Positions 57,735-64,000 of a stretch of DNA of 64,000 nucleotides are shown piece by piece. Location of the stretch: contig NZ_JMLQ01000009.1 in the NCBI RefSeq assembly GCF_000686025.1, positions 166,620-230,619 on the forward strand, given 5' to 3'. The stretch comes from Rhodococcus sp. UNC23MFCrub1.1 (GTDB taxonomy: Bacteria; Actinomycetota; Actinomycetes; Mycobacteriales; Mycobacteriaceae). A model generated the notes under the pieces. That model made no database searches and was not told where the DNA came from. It saw only the letters and a list, made by a program, of their open reading frames with translations. The stretch's first letter is position 1, and every line of letters starts with the position of its first letter. The translations under genes and the position numbers were made by a program.

Positions 57735-59113
57735 TCGGAGTGGACGCCTGGGCCCCGCGCCCCGGCGTCGTCCTGCAGTGGCTCGTGCGTTCCGACGCCG
57801 AACCCGTCCCGTCGACGGTCCCGCCGTCGTTCAACCAGAGTGCGCACCTCGCCGACGTCGACGACGGCAGCACGTGGCTCGCAGCATCGTTCGACGTCCC
57901 GGGGCCGCTGGACACCGATGCCCTGGCGCGTTCTCTCGAGCGGTTGGTCGCACGCCACGGTTCGCTCCGGACCGGGTTCGTGCGGTCCGACTCCGGTCCG
58001 TCACGCGTGAACCATCCGCAGGGTGCGCTCACCCTCCGACGACGACCGGACATCGCGGTCCCGTCCGTCCCGGAGGCCCACCGCGTCGTGCGCGGCGCGC
58101 TCGACGCCGCGTGCGCTCCCTTCTCCGCACCGGCCTACACCTTCCTCGCCATCGATCGTCCGGACGTCTCCACGGTGGTGTGCGGGTTCGATCACGCGCA
58201 CGTCGACGCGTATTCGCTGGCGGTCGTCATCGACGACGTCCGTCGGGGCTATCTCGGCGAGCCGGAGACCGCGCCGGATCCGGGTGACTTCGTCGACTAC
58301 TGCGCAGCCGAGTCCGCGGGCACGCCGATCGACCTCGAGGACGACCGGCTCCGCACGTGGGTCGACTTCCTGCACGCGGGCGCCGGCGCTCCGCCGCAGT
58401 TCCCTCTCGATCTCGGAGTCCCGCACGGGCGCACGGACCGCTGTGCGGTCCGCGTCGACACCCTGCTCACCGCACGGGAGGCCGACGCGGCCGAGACCGG
58501 GTGCCGGGCCGACGGGGCCAGCCTCTACGCCGGTGTGCTCGCGGCCATGGCGCACGCGGTACGCGACCTCGGTGGTGGCGCCACGGTTCCCCTGCTGTTC
58601 CCGCTGCACACCCGTCGATCCGCGGCGTGGCGGTCGTCCGTCGGCTGGTTCGTCACCAACGCGCCGCTCGAGGTGGTCACCGAGAGCGACCTGAGGGCCA
58701 CGATCCGCTCGGCCGGTCCGGCGGTGCGACGCGCGGTCGCGCTGGGCGAGGTGCCCATCGCCCGCGTGGTCGAGGCCGCGGGCGGACTCCGGCGCCCGCG
58801 CAAGGACGTCTTCATGGTGTCCTACGTCGACTACCGGTCGGCCCCCGGACACGACCTGCTGCGCAGCATCGACGCCCACCACATCTCCAACGTCACCGTC
58901 TCCGACGACGCGCAGTTCTGGATCTCCCGCACCGCGGACGGTCTCGCACTGCGGAGCCGGTTCCCCGACAACCCGACCGCCCGCACCACGATCGAGGCCT
59001 TCGTGGCCGCCGTCACGGACCACCTCGCACTCGTCGCCCAGCCGTGCGAGGCCGCCCTACGGTTCGCGGTGGACACCCGGACCGCGGCCGACGCGCAGGT
59101 CACCGTCCCCTAG
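57731..59113 (+). CDS. PapA-like acyltransferase (C)
   Basis: 460-residue PapA-like protein (DAWAPRPGVVLQWLV, then PPSFNQSAHLADV). The active site reads DHAHVDA (His155, Asp159), again with Ala in place of Gly. KDVFMVSYVDYRS is the C-terminal family block. GTG at 57731 makes a GTGA overlap with the upstream gene; GTG at 57725 is an alternative. accE5 begins 36 bp after it. Confidence 0.8.
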   Translation: MIGVDAWAPRPGVVLQWLVRSDAEPVPSTVPPSFNQSAHLADVDDGSTWLAASFDVPGPLDTDALARSLERLVARHGSLRTGFVRSDSGPSRVNHPQGALTLRRRPDIAVPSVPEAHRVVRGALDAACAPFSAPAYTFLAIDRPDVSTVVCGFDHAHVDAYSLAVVIDDVRRGYLGEPETAPDPGDFVDYCAAESAGTPIDLEDDRLRTWVDFLHAGAGAPPQFPLDLGVPHGRTDRCAVRVDTLLTAREADAAETGCRADGASLYAGVLAAMAHAVRDLGGGATVPLLFPLHTRRSAAWRSSVGWFVTNAPLEVVTESDLRATIRSAGPAVRRAVALGEVPIARVVEAAGGLRRPRKDVFMVSYVDYRSAPGHDLLRSIDAHHISNVTVSDDAQFWISRTADGLALRSRFPDNPTARTTIEAFVAAVTDHLALVAQPCEAALRFAVDTRTAADAQVTVP

Positions 59114-59149
59114 AGTTCGGGGAACACCTGCACCTGGAGGAGACGCTTC

Positions 59150-59407
59150 GTGACATCAGCCGACGACCGGACCGAGTCCGGTACGGACGAGACCGCTCCC
59201 TCGGCGCCCTTCCTGCGCGTCGAGTCGGGCAACCCGACCGACGAGGAGATCGCCGCCCTCGTGGCCGTCCTGTCCGCCGCCACGGCCGACGCCGGGCCGA
59301 CCGAGATCCCCGTGCTCGATCACTGGGGTCGCCCGTCCACCATGCACCGCGCGGGCACGGCCTTCTCGCCCTACTCGTTCACCACCGGGGTCACCGGACC
59401 GCGGTGA
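59150..59407 (+). CDS. accE5: Acyl-CoA carboxylase epsilon subunit
   Basis: 85-residue epsilon subunit that joins and stimulates AccA3-AccD5. The conserved tail begins FLRVESGNPTDEEIAALVAVLSA and has DHWGRPSTM. GTG start follows GGAGGAG. Its stop overlaps the maf GTG by 4 bp. Separated from accD5 by the 11-kb cluster and so possibly read through from the PapA genes. Confidence 0.92.
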   Translation: MTSADDRTESGTDETAPSAPFLRVESGNPTDEEIAALVAVLSAATADAGPTEIPVLDHWGRPSTMHRAGTAFSPYSFTTGVTGPR

Positions 59408-60084
59408 CGGTCCGGTTCGTACTCGCGTCGCGCTCGCCCGCCCGCCTGTCCGTGTTGCGGGCAGCCGGGGTGGATCCGATCGTCCGGGTCTCGGACGTCG
59501 ACGAGGACGCGGTCGCCGCAGCACTGCCCTCCGACTCCCCCCACGAGGTGGTGGTCACCGAGCTGGCCGCGGCCAAGGCGGCCGTGATCGCAGAGGCTCT
59601 CGCCCACGATCCGGAGCTGTCGACCGGCACGGTCGTCGTCGTGGGCTGCGACTCCATGCTGTCGATCGGCGGCGACCTCGTGGGCAAACCACGAAACGTC
59701 GCCGTCGCTCGCGAACGCTGGGCGGCGATGGCCGGTGCGAGCGGTGACCTGCTCACCGGTCACTGCGTCCTACGGCTCGACGACGGCCGGGTGACCGCAC
59801 GCGGCGCGGCCCACTGCGGGACCACGGTGCACTTCTCCTCGCCGACCGAGCGGGACCTCGAGGCATACCTTCGCTCGGACGAGCCACTCGCCGTCGCGGG
59901 CGCGTTCACCCTCGACGGTCTCGGTGGCTGGTTCGTCGACGGCATCGAGGGTGACCCGTCGTCCGTCATCGGTATCGGGCTGCCGCTGGTACGCCGGTTG
60001 CTCGCCGAGGTGGGTGTCGGCATCGCCGATCTGTGGGAGAGCGCCGCGGCGCATCGTGACGGGATCGACGACACCAGCGTCTGA
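59404..60084 (+). CDS. maf: Maf-like nucleotide pyrophosphatase
   Basis: 226-residue house-cleaning phosphatase for non-standard nucleoside triphosphates. LASRSPARLSVLRAAG is the Maf signature, and GCDSMLSIGGDLVGKP holds the catalytic Asp. GTG start overlaps accE5 as in mycobacteria (Rv3282), so this old neighbour pair was kept when the cluster was inserted. A more septum-related role has been proposed for Bacillus Maf. Confidence 0.93.
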   Translation: MTVRFVLASRSPARLSVLRAAGVDPIVRVSDVDEDAVAAALPSDSPHEVVVTELAAAKAAVIAEALAHDPELSTGTVVVVGCDSMLSIGGDLVGKPRNVAVARERWAAMAGASGDLLTGHCVLRLDDGRVTARGAAHCGTTVHFSSPTERDLEAYLRSDEPLAVAGAFTLDGLGGWFVDGIEGDPSSVIGIGLPLVRRLLAEVGVGIADLWESAAAHRDGIDDTSV

Positions 60085-60110
60085 CGCCGTCCCGACGCGC
60101 GCCCTAGGAT
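60081..60110 (+). promoter_or_regulatory. Candidate promoter for sseA-sufE
   Basis: CTGACG (60081-60086) and TAGGAT (60105-60110) with an 18-bp spacer, beginning at the maf stop and 56 bp before sseA. Confidence 0.4.
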
Positions 60111-60166
60111 CGTGTGGTCACGCACAATCAGTTCGACCCCCCGTCTGACAACCTCAGGAGACGCAC

Positions 60167-61054
60167 GTGTCCGTCGCGCCAGATCCCCACCCCGCCTTCG
60201 CGTCGTTCGCGCACCCCGAACGACTCGTCACGACGCAGTGGCTCTCCGCCAACATCGGCACACCCGGACTCAAGGTCGTCGAGTCCGACGAGGACGTGCT
60301 CCTCTACGACGTCGGCCACATCCCCGGCGCGGTCAAGATCGACTGGCATCTCGACCTGAACGACCCCGTCACGCGCGACTACGTCGACGGCGAGAAGTTC
60401 GCCGACCTGATGAACCGCAAGGGCATCTCGCGCGACGACACCGTCGTCATCTACGGCGACAAGAGCAACTGGTGGGCCGCGTACGCGCTGTGGGTCTTCA
60501 CCCTGTTCGGCCACGAGGACGTGCGCCTGCTGGACGGTGGACGCGACGCCTGGCTCGCCGAGAACCGCGACACCACACTCGACGTCCCCGACATCTCCGG
60601 GGCGGACTACCCCGTCGTCGAGCGCGACGACGCCGCCATCCGTGCGTTCAAGGACGACGTCCTCGCACACCTCGGATCCGGCCCGCTGGTCGATGTGCGG
60701 TCCCCCGCCGAGTACACCGGCGAGCGCACCCACATGCCCGACTACCCCGACGAGGGCGCGCTGCGCGGTGGACACATCCCGACAGCGCTGAGCATCCCGT
60801 GGGCGAAGGCCGCGGCACCCGACGGCCGGTTCAAGTCCCGCACCGAGCTCGACGAGGTCTACGGGGACGTGTCCGCCGACGCCGACGTCATCGCGTACTG
60901 CCGCATCGGCGAGCGGTCGTCGCACACGTGGTTCGTGCTGACGCATCTGCTCGGCTACGAGAACGTCCGGAACTACGACGGTTCCTGGACCGAGTGGGGC
61001 AACGCCGTGCGCACACCGATCGCGCGCGGCGAGGAGCCCGGAGCCCTGCAGTGA
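60167..61054 (+). CDS. sseA: Thiosulfate sulfurtransferase (rhodanese) SseA-like
   Basis: 295-residue two-domain rhodanese. The C-terminal active loop is [11 protein letters not shown] with the sulfur-carrying Cys; the N-terminal domain has [13 protein letters not shown] and lacks that Cys, as usual. It may supply sulfur to SufE, whose gene overlaps it by 4 bp (GTGA). GTG start follows AGGAG. Confidence 0.92.
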   Translation: MSVAPDPHPAFASFAHPERLVTTQWLSANIGTPGLKVVESDEDVLLYDVGHIPGAVKIDWHLDLNDPVTRDYVDGEKFADLMNRKGISRDDTVVIYGDKSNWWAAYALWVFTLFGHEDVRLLDGGRDAWLAENRDTTLDVPDISGADYPVVERDDAAIRAFKDDVLAHLGSGPLVDVRSPAEYTGERTHMPDYPDEGALRGGHIPTALSIPWAKAAAPDGRFKSRTELDEVYGDVSADADVIAYCRIGERSSHTWFVLTHLLGYENVRNYDGSWTEWGNAVRTPIARGEEPGALQ

Positions 61055-61470
61055 GCGGAACACTGCCCGCGCCGCTGGCCGAGATCGTCGACGACTTCGC
61101 GGCCGTCGAGGGCCAGGACAAGATCACGATGCTGCTCGAGTTCAGCAAGGAGCTGCCGGCCTTGCCCGCAGGTCTCGAGCAGGCCGCGATGGAGCCCGTC
61201 CCGGAGTGCCAGTCACCGCTGTTCCTGTCGGTGGACTCGTCCGACCGGTCTGCGGTGCGCCTGTACTTCAGCGCCCCGCCGGAGGCACCGACCACGCGCG
61301 GCTTCGCGTCGATCCTGGCGCAGGGGCTCGACGGTCTTCCCGCCGACGACATCCTCGACGTCCCGGACGACTTCTACACCGAGCTGGGACTCGCGGCGGC
61401 CGTGAGTCCGCTACGGCTGCGCGGGATGTCGGCGATGCTCAGCCGCGTCAAACAGCACCTGCGTTCCTGA
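61051..61470 (+). CDS. sufE: SufE-family sulfur acceptor
   Basis: 139-residue SufE-like protein that takes persulfide sulfur from a desulfurase or rhodanese for iron-sulfur assembly. [10 protein letters not shown] carries the acceptor Cys. The final helix [15 protein letters not shown] is typical. GTG overlaps the sseA stop. Corresponds to Rv3284. Confidence 0.9.
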   Translation: MSGTLPAPLAEIVDDFAAVEGQDKITMLLEFSKELPALPAGLEQAAMEPVPECQSPLFLSVDSSDRSAVRLYFSAPPEAPTTRGFASILAQGLDGLPADDILDVPDDFYTELGLAAAVSPLRLRGMSAMLSRVKQHLRS

Positions 61471-61506
61471 CTCGCCGCTTTGTTCGGACAATGTCGCTCT
61501 CAGCGG

Positions 61507-61512
61507 TAGACT
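61507..61512 (+). promoter_or_regulatory. -10-like TAGACT before PapA-like gene D
   Basis: TAGACT sits 60 bp upstream of the GTG at 61573 in the 102-bp gap after sufE. No strong -35 partner. The gene has a GGAAGGA ribosome site. Confidence 0.35.
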
Positions 61513-61572
61513 GAGGTACCGAGAGCGGCGTCCGGACGGGGCGCCGCGCCGGTGTGGAAGGACAGCCGAATC

Positions 61573-63030
61573 GTGGAGTTCACCGAACTGGTCGACTACC
61601 CGATTCCGGCAGGCACCCTCACCGAATGGATCCCGAGTGTCGGTCCGCACGCATCGACGCCGGAGGACGCGGGGTGGCTGCCCGACGATCGGCCCACCTC
61701 CTACGTGCACGAGGCGCACCTGCGTCGCACACTGGCCAGGCCGTCCGCCGGTCGCGAGTCGTGGCTCGGCACCGCGTTCGACATCGCGGGCCCGCTCGAC
61801 ACCGCCGCGTTCCGGCGCGCGGTGCTGGCGTGGATCGACCGGCACGAGGGTATGCGGTCCAACGCCACCGTCGACCCCGACACGGGCGTGCTCTCACGCG
61901 TGACGGCTCCTGTCGGTGCCACCGACATCTGGGTCATCCAGCAGGACGCGTGCACGCAGGCCGGCGAGGTGTACGAGCATCTTCAGCACCTGTTCGACGA
62001 GTACACGTCGCCGCTGGTGTGGCCGTCGTACGCGTTCGTCACTCTCGAACCCACCGGACACTCCGGCAGCGACGCAGTGCCGGACCACTTCACCGTGTTC
62101 TTCGCGGCCGATCACTCGATCATCGACGGGCTGTCCATCGTGCTCATCGCGCACGAACTCACCCGCCTCTACGAGCAGGAGACCACCGGCGCCCCGGCAG
62201 GGCTCTTCCCCACCGGCAGTTACCTCGATTTCGGCGAACTCGAGCGCACCCTCTGCAGCGGGGTCGACCGGACGCACGACGCCGCCGTGGAGTGGGCGAA
62301 CTTCCTCGCCGAGGACGGGGGACGATTCCCGTCCTTCCCGCTCGACATCGGACCCGTCCCGGAGGTGCCGATCCCGCAGGCCGGACTGTCCGCGTGGGTC
62401 CTCTCGCCCGAGGAGGCGGACGCGTTCACCGTGGCGTGCCGCCGCGCCGGTCCGGGCTTCTCCGCCGGCCTCATGGCCTCGATGGGCGCTGCGGCGGCTG
62501 CCGTGTCCGGTGCGGGGCGCTTCCGCACGGTCACCCCGATGCACACCCGTCACGACCCGTCGTGGGCCGCGTCCCTCGGCTGGTTCGTCGGCGTGGCTCC
62601 CCTCGCGTTCGACGTCGCGGACGGCGAGTCGTTCGGAGACGTCGTCGTGCGCGCCGGAGCCGAGATCGCACGCACCCGTCCGATCTCGCGTGTCCCCCTC
62701 GATCTCGTCGCCGAGGCGATCGACCTGCACGACACCCCGCGTTTCGTCGTCTCCTTCATGGACGTGCGCTTCGCACCCGACGCGCGGACGTGGCCCGATG
62801 TCAACGCGCGCGCACTGCGGAGCAGGAAGTACGACCACGACGTCTACCTGTGGGTGCATCGCACTCCGCAGGGCGTCAACATCTCGGCCCGGTTCCCCAG
62901 CAGCGAGGTCGCCACCGCTGCCGTCCACCGGTTCGTGGCAGAACTGCGGACCGTGCTCAGCGACGTCGTGACCACCGGGACACACCTCGTGCGGGCCCGG
63001 AGTGAGCTCACCCCTACACTCCGAAACTAG
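61573..63030 (+). CDS. PapA-like acyltransferase (D), detached copy
   Basis: 485-residue PapA-like protein closest in the window to copy A (MEFTELVDYPIPAGTLTEWIP vs MEFTELADHPLPRGVVTEWIP). The active site DHSIIDG (His181, Asp185, Gly186) is complete. DTPRFVVSFMDVRF is the C-terminal block. It stands apart from the other PapA genes, between sufE and accA3, under its own promoter. GTG at 61573 follows GGAAGGA; the longer frame adds seven residues with no family match. Confidence 0.82.
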   Translation: MEFTELVDYPIPAGTLTEWIPSVGPHASTPEDAGWLPDDRPTSYVHEAHLRRTLARPSAGRESWLGTAFDIAGPLDTAAFRRAVLAWIDRHEGMRSNATVDPDTGVLSRVTAPVGATDIWVIQQDACTQAGEVYEHLQHLFDEYTSPLVWPSYAFVTLEPTGHSGSDAVPDHFTVFFAADHSIIDGLSIVLIAHELTRLYEQETTGAPAGLFPTGSYLDFGELERTLCSGVDRTHDAAVEWANFLAEDGGRFPSFPLDIGPVPEVPIPQAGLSAWVLSPEEADAFTVACRRAGPGFSAGLMASMGAAAAAVSGAGRFRTVTPMHTRHDPSWAASLGWFVGVAPLAFDVADGESFGDVVVRAGAEIARTRPISRVPLDLVAEAIDLHDTPRFVVSFMDVRFAPDARTWPDVNARALRSRKYDHDVYLWVHRTPQGVNISARFPSSEVATAAVHRFVAELRTVLSDVVTTGTHLVRARSELTPTLRN

Positions 63031-63120
63031 GATGACCAACCGATGGCGCGGGCGAAGGCCCGTGCTCGTCCGCCGGAGCGACACCACGCGACGGCCCACC
63101 CGACCTCACAGGAGGCTTCG

Positions 63121-64000
63121 TGCCCAGCCACGCCACTGCCCGCATCAGCAAGGTTCTCGTCGCGAACCGCGGTGAGATAGCGGTACGTGTGATCCGCGCA
63201 GCGGCCGACGCCGGCTACACCTCCGTCGCGGTCTACGCCGAACCCGACGCCGACGCGCCCTTCGTCCGCCTCGCCGACGAAGCCTTCGCCCTCGGCGGTC
63301 AGACCTCCGCCGAGTCCTACCTCGCGATCGACAAGATCATCGACGCCGCCGCCAAGTCCGGCGCCGATGCGATCCACCCCGGCTACGGCTTCCTCTCCGA
63401 GAACGCCGACTTCGCCCAGGCCGTCCTGGACGCCGGCCTGATCTGGATCGGACCGTCACCGCAGTCCATCCGCGACCTCGGCGACAAGGTCACCGCCCGC
63501 CACATCGCCACCCGCGCGAAGGCCCCCTCCGTGCCCGGCACGTCCGAGCCCGTCAAGGACGCCGACGAGATCCTCGCCTTCGCCGACGAGCACGGCCTCC
63601 CCATCGCCATCAAGGCCGCCTTCGGCGGCGGCGGACGCGGCATGAAGGTCGCCCGCACCCGCGAGGAGATCCCCGAGCTCTTCGACTCCGCCACCCGCGA
63701 AGCCGTGTCCGCATTCGGCCGCGGCGAGTGCTTCGTCGAGCGCTACCTCGACAAGCCCCGCCACGTCGAAGCGCAGGTCATCGCCGACCAGCACGGCAAC
63801 GTCGTCGTCGCCGGCACCCGCGACTGCTCCCTGCAGCGCCGCTTCCAGAAGCTCGTCGAGGAAGCTCCCGCACCGTTCCTCACCGACGACCAGCGCGCCG
63901 AGATCCACGCCTCCGCCAAGGCCATCTGCAAGGAAGCCGGCTACTACGGCGCCGGCACCGTCGAGTACCTCGTCGGCCAGGACGGACTCGTCTCCTTCCT
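63121..64000 (+). CDS. accA3: Acetyl-/propionyl-CoA carboxylase biotin subunit, 3'-truncated
   Basis: The first 293 residues of the alpha subunit, carrying biotin carboxylase; the biotin-carrier domain lies beyond the window. [20 protein letters not shown] opens the fold, [13 protein letters not shown] is the ATP-grasp loop, and [15 protein letters not shown] is the carboxylation region. GTG start follows AGGAGG. Works with AccD5 and AccE5, both encoded upstream. Strong C bias at third positions, as in accD5. A partial TAGGAT lies at 63028-63033. Confidence 0.95.

Overview
This is chromosomal sequence from a high-GC actinomycete of the mycolic-acid group, most likely Rhodococcus or a close relative. 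The evidence is the gene order. As I remember it (no search was run), the backbone follows the Mycobacterium tuberculosis block Rv3228 to Rv3285: rsgA, desA3-type desaturase and reductase, wax-ester synthase, secA, hpf, comF, lpqB-mtrB-mtrA, tmk, sahH, alkB, manA, pmm, whiB2, fbiAB, GDP-mannose and rhamnose genes, an LCP protein, purE-purK, birA, accD5, accE5, maf, sseA, sufE and accA3. Start codons are often GTG, many genes overlap by 4 bp, and several genes look leaderless. No rRNA, tRNA, CRISPR array, insertion sequence or phage gene was seen. The first gene (rsgA) and the last (accA3) are cut by the window ends.

Layout. 1-7.5 kb: rsgA, then a minus-strand lipid group of two tandem acyl desaturases, their flavin/iron-sulfur reductase, a small conserved protein and a WS/DGAT-like acyltransferase. 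7.5-18.8 kb: secA, hpf, comF, the tmk-mtrA-mtrB-lpqB envelope signalling operon, and sahH. 18.9-26.3 kb: an alkB alkane hydroxylase without neighbouring rubredoxins, an amino-acid permease, and mannose metabolism genes. 26.3-36.0 kb: whiB2, coenzyme F420 genes fbiA-fbiB, a Nudix hydrolase, and cell-wall precursor genes (manC, wbbL, rmlD, LCP protein). 36.0-39.7 kb: a tightly coupled purK-purE-fluoride channel-HExxH operon and gtrA. 39.8-44.9 kb: an island with a self-sufficient P450-reductase fusion, a TetR regulator and a two-component system. 45.0-48.1 kb: PH-domain protein, birA and accD5. 48.1-63.0 kb: the large accessory cluster described next, interleaved with accE5, maf, sseA and sufE, then accA3.

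The most interesting part is 48.1-59.1 kb plus 61.6-63.0 kb. Two UGT-type glycosyltransferases, one family 2 glycosyltransferase and six condensation-fold acyltransferases (four PapA-like, two more distant) sit in two divergent operons around a 443-bp control region. They separate accD5 from accE5, which are adjacent in M. tuberculosis. No polyketide synthase, peptide synthetase or exporter lies in the window. I infer a multiply acylated glycolipid, or another acylated glycoside, built beside the carboxylase that makes acyl building blocks. The product is not known to me.

Other notable signals: an inverted-repeat operator on the promoter of the P450 fusion; a WS/DGAT-like enzyme whose second active-site histidine is serine; the same 15-bp palindrome beginning at the stop codons of whiB2 and gtrA; two 17-bp tandem duplications spanning stop codons; and a recurring TANNNT box 6-8 bp before start codons.
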